This document shows positions 9,825 through 18,838 of a DNA stretch of 43,477 bases, piece after piece. Numbering within the stretch: the stretch's first letter is position 1; each line of letters opens with the position of its first letter. The stretch comes from Desulfuromonas sp. Its GTDB lineage: Bacteria; Desulfobacterota; Desulfuromonadia; Desulfuromonadales; Desulfuromonadaceae. The stretch spans positions 1 through 43,477 of the forward strand of contig JAGGYC010000158.1 in NCBI GenBank assembly GCA_021162745.1. Reading direction: 5' to 3'. The position numbers were made by a program, and so were the translations under genes. Below the pieces are notes generated by a model. The model saw nothing but the letters and a program-made list of their open reading frames with translations, was not told the origin of the DNA and did not search any database.

Positions 9825-10052
9825 AAACGGCAACAACTCAAACAAACAACCCCTAAAATACTGGATAACATTCACCATTTCTACAATTTTAATAATTACC
9901 AATAACAACTAACAAAGAAAGACAGCCACGCTGCCACCCCGTTTACACCTTGCACCCCCACCCATTTCCAACTATCCTCAATACCATCAAACACCCAACC
10001 CGCCAATCTTTCGGCCGAATCATCACCCACATCACCCCAAACCAGCGAGGTC
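9825..10052. other. C/A-rich leader before the sirtuin gene
   Basis: With the terminator and tandem repeat, this completes a 459-base gap without a gene. From about 9840 the plus strand is strikingly poor in G and rich in A and C. No clear promoter was found. CGAGG precedes the sirtuin ATG. Confidence 0.4.
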
Positions 10053-10883
10053 ATGATGGAACACAGCGAACTCCACCGCGCCGCCGAGGCGCTGCAATCC
10101 GCCGACGCCCTGGTGATCAGCAGTGGCGCCGGCATGGGCATCGACTCAGGCCTACCCGACTTCCGTGGCGACCAAGGTTTCTGGAACGCCTACCCCATGT
10201 ATCAACAACTGGGGGTCAACTTCTATGACGCCGCCAACCCGGTCCACTTTTCCCGCGATCCCGAATTCGGCTGGGGTTTCTACGGCCACCGCACCAACCT
10301 GTATCGTGACACCGTGCCCCACGACGGCTTCAATTTGCTCCAACAGTGGATGGCCGAACTGGGGCTGGACAGCTTTGTCGTCACCTCCAATGTCGATGGT
10401 CAATTTCAGAAGGCGGGCTTCGATCCACAACAGATCGTGGAGGTGCATGGTTCCATCCACCATTTGCAGTGCCAGAAACCGTGCAGCCGGGCAATCTGGG
10501 CCAATGAGGAGCAGATTCCTGTTGAACTGTCCACCATGCGGGCGCAACATCTGCCCCGGTGTCCGCGCTGCCAAGACATTGCCCGTCCCAATATCCTGAT
10601 GTTTGGCGATTATTCGTGGATTGGTGATCGAACCGAAGCGCAGGAACAGTGCTTCAATGAGTTCCTGATCCGGAACAATGGTAAGAAACTGGTAATTATT
10701 GAACTGGGAGCGGGAACGGCGGTGCCAACCATCCGCCACCTGACCCAGACCCTGGGCCGCAAGAACGGTGCCTGCGCTATCCGCATCAACCCGCGCGAGC
10801 CACAGATTTCAGCGCCGCATATCAGCCTGCCACTGGGCGCGCTGGAGGCGCTGCAGCAGATCGACAACCTGATCGCCCCTTAA
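10053..10883 (+). CDS. Sir2-family NAD-dependent protein deacylase
   Basis: This 276-residue sirtuin-type protein would remove acyl groups from lysines using NAD+. It has the NAD-binding GAGMGIDSGLPDFRG (25-39), TSNVDGQFQKAG (111-122) and the catalytic histidine H132 in VHGS. Four cysteines in the zinc position (C140, C144, C170, C173) are kept. GMGIDSG and the extra loop at about 40-90 set it apart from the CobB-type GAGxSAESG motif, so it belongs to a divergent branch and the acyl specificity is open. Its stop lies 3 bases from the convergent YihY-type gene. Confidence 0.88.
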   Translation: MMEHSELHRAAEALQSADALVISSGAGMGIDSGLPDFRGDQGFWNAYPMYQQLGVNFYDAANPVHFSRDPEFGWGFYGHRTNLYRDTVPHDGFNLLQQWMAELGLDSFVVTSNVDGQFQKAGFDPQQIVEVHGSIHHLQCQKPCSRAIWANEEQIPVELSTMRAQHLPRCPRCQDIARPNILMFGDYSWIGDRTEAQEQCFNEFLIRNNGKKLVIIELGAGTAVPTIRHLTQTLGRKNGACAIRINPREPQISAPHISLPLGALEALQQIDNLIAP

Positions 10884-10886
10884 CGC

Positions 10887-12191
10887 TTAGCGTTGGTCTG
10901 GAGAGCTCTGAGTCTGTTCAAGCAGTTGCGGCAGGCTGAGCTGGGCCAAATAGCTATTTTGTGTTTGTTGCAGGTGAAGAGCCACAGCAGCCACCTCGCT
11001 GTGCACCGCGCCGATATCGCCGCGATCACCCAGCACCGTCAGCAGATCGACGGCCGCCGCCGCCAGTTGCGGCACCACCAGCACGGTTTCGCTGCTGTCA
11101 TCATCGGCCAATAGAACCACCTCACGCCGCTGAAGATGTTCAAGGGACGCCTGGGCGGCACCGGCGGGCATGGCTACCACTTCCAGCAACTCATCCTCCG
11201 ACCAACAGGGATCGCCGCGCTCAAAACGGCCATAGATCAACAGCAGTAACTCCAACACCTGCATCGGTTGCCAGCGCGGCGCCTCGCCGGTTTGCCACAG
11301 CAGCCGCCCAAGACTGCGACGATGTTGATATGCCCAACACAGCTCCACCCCAAGCAGGGCGATCATCCACGACAGGTAGAGCCAGATCATGAAAATCGGC
11401 AACGCCGCCATGGTACCGTAGATGGCATTATACTTGGCTACCCCGAACTGGAAATTAACATAACCCCACTGGGTCATCAGCCACAGGGTACCGGCACAGC
11501 CACCACCCACCAGTGCCGACATCAACCTTACTTTGGTATTGGGGACAAACAGATACAAAAAGACGAAAGCGGCCCAGATGACAACAAACGGCAGCACCTC
11601 AAATAACAGCAACAGGGCATCACCAAATACCGGTTTGTCCAGCAACCACTGCACAACATGCTGATTGCGTAATGAGGTATTTATGGAAATGGCGGCCAGC
11701 AAAAACAGCGGCCCCAAGGTGACAACGGAAAAATAGTCGGCGAAACGGCGGAACCATGAACGGGTTTCCGCCACCTGCCACAGCTGGTTGAACGATTTTT
11801 CGATATTGGACAACAGAGCCAGGACGGTGAACACCAACATCACCAGACCCACGGAACCCAGACGAGCGACATTGGTGTTGTTGATATATTGAATGATCTG
11901 ATTGACCACCTCTTCGGAACCAACGGAAAGCTGTTTGAGCAACAGCGGTTCGATCTTGTTGTGCACCCCCAAGCCCTTGAGCAGGGCAAACATGATCGCC
12001 AACAGCGGAATCAACGCTAGCAGGGAGGTAAAGGTCAACGCTGCGGCCTGCTGGATACAGTGATTACGACGGAAAGAGACCAGAGTAGCCAATACTACCC
12101 GCAATACGTGACGGTAGCCATGACTCAGGCCATCGTTCCACAGTTCAAGGCGCAACCACTGTAGCCCTTTCTGTTTGATCATCGCTATCAT
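10887..12191 (-). CDS. YihY/BrkB-family inner-membrane protein
   Basis: The 434-residue protein has about six membrane segments in the first 290 residues. It carries the family's conserved patches QQAAALTFTSLLALIPLLA, NIEKSFNQLW and MIWLYLSWMIALLGVEL. A soluble C-terminal extension of about 130 residues contains a winged-helix-like section (WSEDELLEVVAMPAGAAQASLEHLQRREVV shortened in places) and a helical tail. The family was once labelled tRNA-processing ribonuclease BN, which is now considered wrong; its function is unknown. The start at 12191 has GAGG 6 bases upstream. It is convergent with the sirtuin gene, with almost no spacer. Confidence 0.9.
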   Translation of the reverse strand: MIAMIKQKGLQWLRLELWNDGLSHGYRHVLRVVLATLVSFRRNHCIQQAAALTFTSLLALIPLLAIMFALLKGLGVHNKIEPLLLKQLSVGSEEVVNQIIQYINNTNVARLGSVGLVMLVFTVLALLSNIEKSFNQLWQVAETRSWFRRFADYFSVVTLGPLFLLAAISINTSLRNQHVVQWLLDKPVFGDALLLLFEVLPFVVIWAAFVFLYLFVPNTKVRLMSALVGGGCAGTLWLMTQWGYVNFQFGVAKYNAIYGTMAALPIFMIWLYLSWMIALLGVELCWAYQHRRSLGRLLWQTGEAPRWQPMQVLELLLLIYGRFERGDPCWSEDELLEVVAMPAGAAQASLEHLQRREVVLLADDDSSETVLVVPQLAAAAVDLLTVLGDRGDIGAVHSEVAAVALHLQQTQNSYLAQLSLPQLLEQTQSSPDQR

Positions 12192-12299
12192 AATTGCCTC
12201 AACTTAAACAAAGAATCTCAATAGCTTAAAGTAAAACATCTGACCAGCAAAAAGCAAATATCCGTTTAAAACAACCCCCAACAAAGCGACTCCACAACG

Positions 12300-12340
12300 A
12301 ACAACGGCCTCACACATAACGTGTCGGGCCGTTGTTTTAT
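12300..12340. terminator. Hairpin terminator near the MCP 3' end
   Basis: AACAACGGCC (12300-12309) pairs perfectly with GGCCGTTGTT (12327-12336). On the plus strand it is followed by TTATT; on the minus strand, the direction needed for the MCP gene, the T-run is weaker. It is probably the MCP terminator. Confidence 0.65.
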
Positions 12341-12361
12341 TCATGATTTTTCAATGCTTTT

Positions 12362-14092
12362 TCAGACTGAACTCCCCCAGCCATCATCAGAAATTTGTGG
12401 CTGTGACATAACCGGTTGCATTCCGCCCTGACCATAATTTATTGGCGGAGCAGAAAAACCGGCCAAAGTAAATCCGGACAGCATATCGCGCATTTCAGCA
12501 GACTGCGCAGCCAGCTCTTCGCCGGTGGCTGCACACTGCACAGCGTTAGAGGTATTCTGTTGCGTGACCTCATCGATCTGACTCAGGCCGATGCTGACCT
12601 GAGAAATCCCCTGCGCCTGCTCATCGGATGAAGCGGCAATCTCACCGACCAGATCGGACACCTTACTGATACTCTGAACAATCTCGTCCAACGCGCCAGC
12701 GGTATTTTCAGCAATCACTGTACCATTGCTCGCCTTGGCCACCGAGCCTTCAATCAATGATGCCGTCTCACTGGCCGCCTTGGCGCTGCGTGCTGCCAGG
12801 TTACGCACCTCTTCAGCAACAACGGCAAAGCCCTTGCCGTGCTGACCGGCCCGCGCCGCTTCGACGGCGGCATTCAGGGCCAACAGATTGGTCTGGAAGG
12901 CAATTTCATCGATCACCTTGATAATACGTGAGATATCCTTGGCGCCCTGATTGATATCACCCATGGCCTGAACCATCTCCTGCATCTGCAGGTTACCCTT
13001 ATCGGCCACATCGCGGGCCTGACCGGCCAACTGATTCACCTGCACAGCATTGTCAGCATTATCCTTGGTACGTGAGCCCATCTCGACCATTGAGCTGGTG
13101 ATCTCTTCAAGGGAGCTGGCCTGCTCGGTCGCCGCCTGAGACATGGTCTGGCTGGCATCAGAGATCTGATCCGCCCCCGAAGCAATTTGCTCCGCAGCCA
13201 GTCGCACCTTCCCCATACTATCATTAAGAGCGGCATTGGCCTCAGACAGCGGCTCACGGATCAAGCCATGAGCCTCAAAGGTAAAATCACCATCAGCCAG
13301 CTTTTTAAATGCCGTAAGAATCTCATGCTGCAGATTATCGGCAAACGCATCCATGGTCGTTGCCATCTGACCAATTTCGTCGCTACGCTGCATATTCAAC
13401 CGCTGATCGAGCTGACCGCTTTCCAATGCTTTAATCATGGTGATCAATTTTTGTACCGGTTTGAGAATCAAGCCGCTGATCGCCAGCCAACAGATAATAA
13501 ATACAACAACCGCACCAGCAGCGCCGGTATAGAGGATCAGTTTAAGCATGCTGACCTTGCTGTGGGCATCCTGCTCGTACATCCCCACCGCCTTATTCAT
13601 CTGTTTGAGCAGGGTGACATTGTTATCGAGGACATGATTTAATGCGGCGGTAAAGGTCGGGCTATCAACAGCGTCACTGGCTATGCGCTGGATATTGGGA
13701 CGAAAGTCCTGCCACAATCCAGAGACCAGTTGTAACTGGGCTAGAATCTCCGTTTGGCTGGTCGCCGGAACACCTGACTGTGTATCACCGGAGAGCAAGG
13801 CACGTAACGACTCATCGAACAGCGCTTCGGTTTCCCGGAGACTCTGCCGATAGGCCGCAGCATTTTGTCCCGCCGCAATAGCCAATGCCTCCTTGCTCAT
13901 CTTCTGGGTGAGCATCCGCTGACGCCCGGCAATATTGATCACCGGAGCATCTTTTTCCTGATTGGCCAGAAAATACAGTGACGTACAACTGATGCCGATT
14001 GCCGTGATAACGGCCAATCCCACCAGCCCCAACAGAGTCGCCTTGATCCCCAATCCACTTACGTGTCGATTTCCAGCTGTAACAGTCGCCAT
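12362..14092 (-). CDS. Methyl-accepting chemotaxis protein with PilJ-type sensor domain
   Basis: This 576-residue membrane receptor signals to CheA/CheW. TM1 (about 17-40) is followed by a periplasmic PilJ/NarX-type four-helix sensor with the signature [20 protein letters not shown]2 (about 185-207), a HAMP domain with [17 protein letters not shown], and a long cytoplasmic signalling coiled coil follow. The hairpin tip [23 protein letters not shown] is intact in shorter pieces. The tail ends GWGSSV; a canonical CheR-docking NWETF is absent. The start is set at ATG 14092 with AAAGGG upstream; an in-frame TTG at 14113 is an alternative. No che genes are in the window, so its pathway is unknown. 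Confidence 0.93.
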   Translation of the reverse strand: MATVTAGNRHVSGLGIKATLLGLVGLAVITAIGISCTSLYFLANQEKDAPVINIAGRQRMLTQKMSKEALAIAAGQNAAAYRQSLRETEALFDESLRALLSGDTQSGVPATSQTEILAQLQLVSGLWQDFRPNIQRIASDAVDSPTFTAALNHVLDNNVTLLKQMNKAVGMYEQDAHSKVSMLKLILYTGAAGAVVVFIICWLAISGLILKPVQKLITMIKALESGQLDQRLNMQRSDEIGQMATTMDAFADNLQHEILTAFKKLADGDFTFEAHGLIREPLSEANAALNDSMGKVRLAAEQIASGADQISDASQTMSQAATEQASSLEEITSSMVEMGSRTKDNADNAVQVNQLAGQARDVADKGNLQMQEMVQAMGDINQGAKDISRIIKVIDEIAFQTNLLALNAAVEAARAGQHGKGFAVVAEEVRNLAARSAKAASETASLIEGSVAKASNGTVIAENTAGALDEIVQSISKVSDLVGEIAASSDEQAQGISQVSIGLSQIDEVTQQNTSNAVQCAATGEELAAQSAEMRDMLSGFTLAGFSAPPINYGQGGMQPVMSQPQISDDGWGSSV

Positions 14093-14253
14093 ACGAACAG
14101 CACCCTTTCTCAACGAGATAATAAAAAACAGAAAACTGCACTACACCAATAATGATATCGCATTTAATGTGCGCTGCCTAAATTTAATATAGGGGAGGAT
14201 GGAGAACACTGCAAATGAAAAACACCGCCGCGTTCGCAGTAAAAAAACATGGG

Positions 14254-15180
14254 CTAACTTAAAACCGCCTGCAACTGTGACTGCATCCGCTGGACACAGG
14301 CACCACCTTCACTGATCGCTTCACCGGCACGGTAAAACTCCAGTAAACCGATATGGGAAAGCTTGGGGGTCAGGATAATGTCGGGCGGATCACCAGCCAT
14401 ACGACTGCGGGTGATCCGATCTTGGGTGATATTGACGGAACTGGCGAGAGCTTCAAAAATTCCCGGAGGTTTACTACCGTTATCCTTGGATGAAAACAGC
14501 GCCGAAGAGTACTCCTTAAAAGTTTTACTCAGATTGGCTGCAAAGCCCTGCTGGCCATTTTCCTCGCTGGATTCAACCGGCGGTGAACGATAAAAGTGCT
14601 TACCGACAATATCGCCGTTGAGATTAACCGCAATCACCACATCAGCCCCCAGCGCCCGGCACACCGACACCGGTACCGGATTAACCAATCCGCCATCGAC
14701 CAGCCAGCGCCCGCGATGGCGCACCGGCGGAAAGATGCCCGGCAAAGAGATCGATGACCACACCGCATCATTCACCAGCCCTTCGGTAAACCAGACCTCC
14801 CGGCCAGTTTCCAGATCGGTGGACACCGTGGCAAAGGTTTTCGCCAGATTATCGATCTGCAACTGCTCTTCGGCCACATAGTCATGCAGAAAAGACCGCA
14901 GCAATTCGGTATCGACAAAACCACTCAACGAAAAATCAAGCTCAAACAGCCGCGCCACATCCAACTTGGTCAGCGAGGCCACCCACTGTTCAAGCTTGGC
15001 CAGATTACCTGCAGCGTATGACGCACCGACGACACTACCGATGGAACAACCACAGATAATATCCGGCTCAATCCCCATCTGTGCCAGGGCGTTGATAACG
15101 CCGATATGACTCCAGCCCCGTGCTGAACCGCTGCCCAAGGCTAAACCTATCTGTGGTGAATACCGTTGCTGACCATCCAT
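14254..15180 (-). CDS. Patatin-like phospholipase (RssA/NTE type)
   Basis: The 308-residue protein has the patatin catalytic dyad: S46 in GCSIG, and D162 in the VDGGLVNPVP block. The oxyanion-hole region LALGSGSARGWSHIGVI lies at 13-29. The group includes E. coli RssA and hydrolyses acyl esters of phospholipids, though substrates of the small bacterial members are poorly known. No signal peptide is visible, so it is probably cytoplasmic. TGAGG precedes the ATG. slyX lies 48 bases upstream on the same strand, suggesting one transcript. Confidence 0.92.
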   Translation of the reverse strand: MDGQQRYSPQIGLALGSGSARGWSHIGVINALAQMGIEPDIICGCSIGSVVGASYAAGNLAKLEQWVASLTKLDVARLFELDFSLSGFVDTELLRSFLHDYVAEEQLQIDNLAKTFATVSTDLETGREVWFTEGLVNDAVWSSISLPGIFPPVRHRGRWLVDGGLVNPVPVSVCRALGADVVIAVNLNGDIVGKHFYRSPPVESSEENGQQGFAANLSKTFKEYSSALFSSKDNGSKPPGIFEALASSVNITQDRITRSRMAGDPPDIILTPKLSHIGLLEFYRAGEAISEGGACVQRMQSQLQAVLS

Positions 15181-15228
15181 GGCAACCTCATAGCTGTGAG
15201 TAAGAAGTCAAAATAATAACGCGGATCA

Positions 15229-15444
15229 TTAATAATGAGGCGGTCGCTCTTGATCAGCATTGCCCATTCCAGACGTTTCATTACCGGTTGCAGCCTGACT
15301 GATCCGCCGAGCCATGGCCTTAATCGCCTCTTCCAAATCATACAACTGCTTCTGCTGGGTTGCCACCAGATCTTGAAGCTGCTGAATACTGTGTTCATGG
15401 AAAGCAATACGGCTTTCCAATTCGATCAAATGTTGCTCACTCAT
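15229..15444 (-). CDS. slyX: SlyX family coiled-coil protein
   Basis: The 71-residue protein begins MSEQHLIELESRIAFHEHSI and is predicted to be almost wholly coiled coil up to about residue 48. It ends in PPHY, the conserved tail of SlyX. AAGGA sits 7 bases before the ATG at 15444; an in-frame extension to 15465 lacks one. The function of SlyX is unknown. Confidence 0.9.
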   Translation of the reverse strand: MSEQHLIELESRIAFHEHSIQQLQDLVATQQKQLYDLEEAIKAMARRISQAATGNETSGMGNADQERPPHY

Positions 15445-15547
15445 AATTCTATCCTTATCACGCAATCAGCGCATCTAGCGACGACTTGGAGCTTATTGAA
15501 ATTACTGATATGATAGCGGAGAAAAATCCACGTTGCATGGTCTATTT

Positions 15548-15577
15548 CTCTAGCATACATCACTCTAGCATACATCA
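15548..15577. repeat. 15-bp perfect tandem repeat in the EVE gene leader
   Basis: CTCTAGCATACATCA occurs twice back to back (15548-15562 and 15563-15577), ending 23 bases before the EVE start codon. It lies in the promoter/leader position. Confidence 0.85.
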
Positions 15578-15600
15578 AAATGATCCTGAGGAGAAAACAG

Positions 15601-16065
15601 ATGAACTACTGGCTGATGAAATCAGAGCCTGAAGCGTTCAGTATTGACGATCTACGACAGATGGCAGACCAGACCGAGCACTGGGACGGGGTGCGCAATT
15701 ATCAGGCCCGCAACATGATGCGCGATGTGATGAAATGCGGTGATCTGGTTTTTTTCTATCACTCCAACTGCGCCGAGCCGGGAATTGTCGGCATCATGGA
15801 GGTGGTACGCGAAAGCTACCCCGACTTTACCGCCTTTGACCCCGACAGTAAGTACTATGATCCAAAGAGTGACGGCAGCAACCCGCGCTGGTTTATGGTC
15901 GATATCCGCTTTATCCGTGAGCTGAAACACACCATCGCCCTGGCCGAACTCAAGAATTACCCGCAACTGGAGGGGATGCAACTGCTACGCAAAGGCAACC
16001 GTCTGTCGATTTTACCGGTCAGTGCTGAACACTGGGCATTCATTCTCGACCAAGAAAGCAGCTGA
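15601..16065 (+). CDS. EVE-domain protein (PUA-like, thymocyte nuclear protein 1 type)
   Basis: The 154-residue protein starts NYWLMKSEPEAFSIDDL, the classic opening of EVE domains, which share the PUA-like fold and bind modified bases in nucleic acid. Further family marks are WDGVRNYQARNMMRDVMKCGD, FFYHSN and GIVGIMEV. The start at 15601 follows AGGAG by 7 bases; a longer ORF from 15580 would place the ribosome-binding site inside the gene. Some EVE proteins are tied to restriction and defence islands, but the neighbours here are housekeeping genes, so this is probably the widespread chromosomal version. The methyltransferase gene follows 40 bases later. Confidence 0.95.
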   Translation: MNYWLMKSEPEAFSIDDLRQMADQTEHWDGVRNYQARNMMRDVMKCGDLVFFYHSNCAEPGIVGIMEVVRESYPDFTAFDPDSKYYDPKSDGSNPRWFMVDIRFIRELKHTIALAELKNYPQLEGMQLLRKGNRLSILPVSAEHWAFILDQESS

Positions 16066-16105
16066 TCGCCGCAGCCACCACTACCAACAGGACTAGGGAA
16101 TTAAC

Positions 16106-16687
16106 ATGACCGAAACATGCGATTGGGATAAACGCTGGCAGGAACGTCGTCAACATCCCCTGGAGCCAGATCCTTGGCTGGTCAAGGTGATGGCGCTGCT
16201 GCCATCATCACCTCTGACGCCTGCCGGCGACAGCGCTCTTGATCTGGCCTGTGGACTCGGCCGCAACGCCCTCTACCTGGCGCTAGAGGGCTGGCAGGTC
16301 ACCGCCGTGGATGGCTCATCCGTCGCTGTTGAACATCTGCGAAACCAATGTTCGGCCATTGACGTTCAACAGCTCGATCTAACCATCAAACCTCAACAGA
16401 TCACCAGCCGCTACGATCTGGTGCTGCAATTTTTTTATTTCAACCGTCAACGACTCCACCACTTCATGCAGTGGGTTCGGCCCGGCGGCATCATGGTGGT
16501 GCGCACCTTCAGCAGTGCTGGCAACTTTCCCGGTCAAGGCCCGCACCCCGACTTCACCCTGCAGCCGGGCGAGCTGCTGGAACATTTTGAGGGCTGGAAC
16601 ATCCTCTGTCACGAAGAGGGGCTGGAACCGTCTAAAAAAGGGGGTAGCCTGGCTGGCATTGTCGCCCAGCGCCCATCTTGCCGTTGA
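16106..16687 (+). CDS. Class I SAM-dependent methyltransferase (TehB-like)
   Basis: This 193-residue cytoplasmic protein has the SAM-binding motif I ALDLACGLGRNALYLA at about 44-59, an acidic residue ending strand 2 (VTAVDGSS), and motif IV-like YDLVLQFFYFNR. The C-terminal region with RPGGIMVVRTFS is typical of the small-molecule methyltransferases annotated TehB or thiopurine-type. The substrate cannot be assigned. It is probably cotranscribed with the EVE gene (40-base gap). Confidence 0.85.
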   Translation: MTETCDWDKRWQERRQHPLEPDPWLVKVMALLPSSPLTPAGDSALDLACGLGRNALYLALEGWQVTAVDGSSVAVEHLRNQCSAIDVQQLDLTIKPQQITSRYDLVLQFFYFNRQRLHHFMQWVRPGGIMVVRTFSSAGNFPGQGPHPDFTLQPGELLEHFEGWNILCHEEGLEPSKKGGSLAGIVAQRPSCR

Positions 16688-16828
16688 AATTCTGAACGCT
16701 TCACACAGCAGAAGCTTACGGCTCAGGTTCTGCCACTGACCGTGCTCGTTACGATCCACACACTACAACTATTAACCTGTTACAAGATAGAACACAGCAA
16801 CCACAAAGCCGGGCGGTTTCCATCGGTA

Positions 16829-17875
16829 CTAAAAGAGATGAATGGCCGTCGATTTAAAAGAAAAGTAGATATCCTTCCCCTCCTGTAGATCCAATTCCAG
16901 CAACGCCCCTTTTGTCGCCAGAGCGCAGAAGCTTGTGCCGCCGGACACAAGATAAATTTCGTAGTAAAACCCCTGTGGCATAATCTGTCGGACCGTCCCC
17001 TGAAAACAGTTGCGCATACTGGAATGTAACGACTCCTTACTGAGGACGATATCTTCGGGTCGAACAGCGATAAACTTTTGCCCCGACCCACCTGGTTCAT
17101 CCGGTCGACCGAGATAAATCTGGAGATCACCCAGTTGCGCACTCTCTGTGTCGACGGTAACGGAAAACAGATTCTTCATGCCGACGAAATCAGCCACCAT
17201 AGTGGACTGGGGCCGCTGGAAGATATCCGTCAGGCTGCCACTCTGTTCAATCCGTCCGTCATGCATTACCGCCGCCCGTTTTCCCAAAGCCAGCGCCTCG
17301 GAAAAATCGTGGGTCACCATCACAACGGTGACATCCGTGTTCTGCTGCAATCGCTTGAGTAAAAAGCGGAACTCCTCGCGCAAGCGCGGGTCAAGGGCCG
17401 AAAGCGGTTCATCAAGCAGCAGTATTTGCGGGTTGACCACCAGAGCACGGGCCATGGCGACACGCTGCTGCTCCCCGCCACTCAAGGTTTCCGGCTGCCG
17501 TTGTTCCAATCCGCCCAGATTGAGCAATTCCACCAACTCCTGCAAACGACCTTCGCCGCCCGCCACCCCATCCTTGTGAAAACGGAGGCCATAACGAATA
17601 TTTTCAACCACGCTCAGGTGAGGAAACAGGGCATAGTCCTGATAAACGATGCTGATACCCCGTTTTTCCGGTGGCCTGCGGGTAATATCCACCCCGGCGA
17701 TGCTGATGCGGCCAGCTGTCGGACGCACCAGCCCGGCAATCGTTTCGAGGAGAATGGTCTTACCGCTGCCGCTCGGGCCCATGACGATAAAAAAATCATT
17801 CTGCTCTATGCTCAGGTCAATTGCCACCAAATGAAAATCACCCAGGTCAACGTGCAGGTTTTCAATGCTAATCAT
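16829..17875 (-). CDS. wtpC: Tungstate/molybdate ABC transporter ATP-binding subunit
   Basis: The 348-residue ATPase powers import. Walker A is GPSGSGKT (33-40), the ABC signature LSGGEQQRVAMARAL starts at 131, and Walker B is ILLLDEP (151-157). A TOBE-like C-terminal domain (about 250-348, with FIAVRPEDIVLSKE) is typical of molybdate/tungstate ATPases. The start ATG overlaps the permease stop codon (TAATG), showing translational coupling and fixing the start; a longer ORF to 17947 lies inside the permease gene. It is the last gene of the porin-wtpA-wtpB-wtpC run. Confidence 0.88.
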   Translation of the reverse strand: MISIENLHVDLGDFHLVAIDLSIEQNDFFIVMGPSGSGKTILLETIAGLVRPTAGRISIAGVDITRRPPEKRGISIVYQDYALFPHLSVVENIRYGLRFHKDGVAGGEGRLQELVELLNLGGLEQRQPETLSGGEQQRVAMARALVVNPQILLLDEPLSALDPRLREEFRFLLKRLQQNTDVTVVMVTHDFSEALALGKRAAVMHDGRIEQSGSLTDIFQRPQSTMVADFVGMKNLFSVTVDTESAQLGDLQIYLGRPDEPGGSGQKFIAVRPEDIVLSKESLHSSMRNCFQGTVRQIMPQGFYYEIYLVSGGTSFCALATKGALLELDLQEGKDIYFSFKSTAIHLF

Positions 17876-18654
17876 TATGGTCTCCGCCTTTTTGTCGTCA
17901 CTACGCGCAAGACGAGAAAGAGGATCAGGCACAGACCGATCAGCCACACGGCAACCGGCTGCGAATATTTGAGTCCGTAAGACTCAAAACGTTCAAAGAT
18001 CATCACCGGGGCAATCATCGGATGATAGGCCACAATCACCACCGCACCGAATTCACTGATCGCTCTAGCACTGGCCATGATGAGTCCGGCCAGGATACTG
18101 CGCCACGCTAAGGGAAAAGTGACCAGAAAAAAGGTGGTGGTCATTGAGGCACCGAGGCTGCGTGAAACATTTTCCAGCCGTGGTGAGATGCTCTCAAAGC
18201 CCTCCTTGGCCGCCTTGATGTAAAAGGGAATGGCGACAAAGGTCATCACGGCGATAATCCCCGTCACGCTGCCCATAATGCGGATGCCAAAGTCCGTCAG
18301 CAGCTGTCCGAACCAGTGGGTGCGTCCCGTGACACTGAGAATCGCAATACCCACCACCGGATGCGGGATGATGATGGGCAGATCAATAATCCCTTCCACC
18401 AGCCGCTTGCCGTAAAACTCATAGCGGGCAAGCAGGTAAGCCAACGGCGTACCAAACACAAAGGAGAGCAGTGCCGCCGCTGCGGCGGTAGTCATACTGA
18501 GGCGGATCGAAGCAATAACCTCCGGCTCATGGATGGTCTGCTGCAGCATCTCCAGGGACGGCGCACACAACAGCTGGATCAGAGGCAGGGCGATGAACGC
18601 CATCACCAAGACCGCACAGCTCAGACTGCCCCAGAAAAAGAGATCTTTACGCAT
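17875..18654 (-). CDS. wtpB: Tungstate/molybdate ABC transporter permease
   Basis: The 259-residue permease has about six membrane helices. The EAA-type cytoplasmic loop, EGFESISPRLENVSRSLGAS, contacts the ATPase. The family motifs DLPIIIPHPVVGIA and SARAISEFGAVVIVAYHP fit WtpB/ModB permeases. The start is uncertain: ATG at 18654 is preferred, while a GTG at 18669 is in frame; neither has a strong ribosome-binding site. The upstream sequence is occupied by a repeat end (18657-18675), which may have altered the leader. Confidence 0.87.
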   Translation of the reverse strand: MRKDLFFWGSLSCAVLVMAFIALPLIQLLCAPSLEMLQQTIHEPEVIASIRLSMTTAAAAALLSFVFGTPLAYLLARYEFYGKRLVEGIIDLPIIIPHPVVGIAILSVTGRTHWFGQLLTDFGIRIMGSVTGIIAVMTFVAIPFYIKAAKEGFESISPRLENVSRSLGASMTTTFFLVTFPLAWRSILAGLIMASARAISEFGAVVIVAYHPMIAPVMIFERFESYGLKYSQPVAVWLIGLCLILFLVLRVVTTKRRRP

Positions 18655-18656
18655 GC

Positions 18657-18675
18657 TTGATGGTCTCACAAAAAA
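18657..18675. repeat. Half-copy of the palindromic element end
   Basis: TTGATGGTCTCACAAAAAA matches the left end of the 3144-3297 element in all but a few positions. It directly abuts the permease start codon. A matching right end is not seen nearby, so this is a solo end. Confidence 0.6.
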
Positions 18676-18763
18676 GGATTAGCCGGATAAGAAAAAAATT
18701 TCGCTTAATCCTGAATAACTTCAAGCTAAGCACCTGAAGTCACATAGTTCTAAAAAAGACCTT

Positions 18764-18811
18764 CCCCCCTCCCAACCTTCCCCGCTTAATGAGGGAAGGT
18801 TGGGAGGGGGG
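18764..18811. repeat. 19-bp perfect hairpin in the wtpA-wtpB gap
   Basis: A C/T-rich left arm (18764-18782) pairs perfectly with a G/A-rich right arm (18793-18811) around a 10-base loop. No T-run follows in the transcribed direction. In the operon transcript this very stable hairpin would sit 27 bases after the wtpA stop. It may attenuate, or it may protect the upstream mRNA so that binding protein exceeds permease. Confidence 0.85.
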
Positions 18812-18838
18812 GTGATCGCAAAGCGATATGTTCTGTGC

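Noticed and set aside
9615-9905. 96-residue ORF across the tandem duplication
   Set aside because: It begins inside the terminator and consists largely of the duplicated unit; no domain or ribosome-binding site.
12368-12385. MCP C-terminal GWGSSV as a CheR-docking pentapeptide
   Set aside because: It does not fit the NWETF-type consensus.
15601-16065. EVE-domain gene as part of a defence island
   Set aside because: No restriction, nuclease or helicase genes nearby; neighbours are common chromosomal genes.
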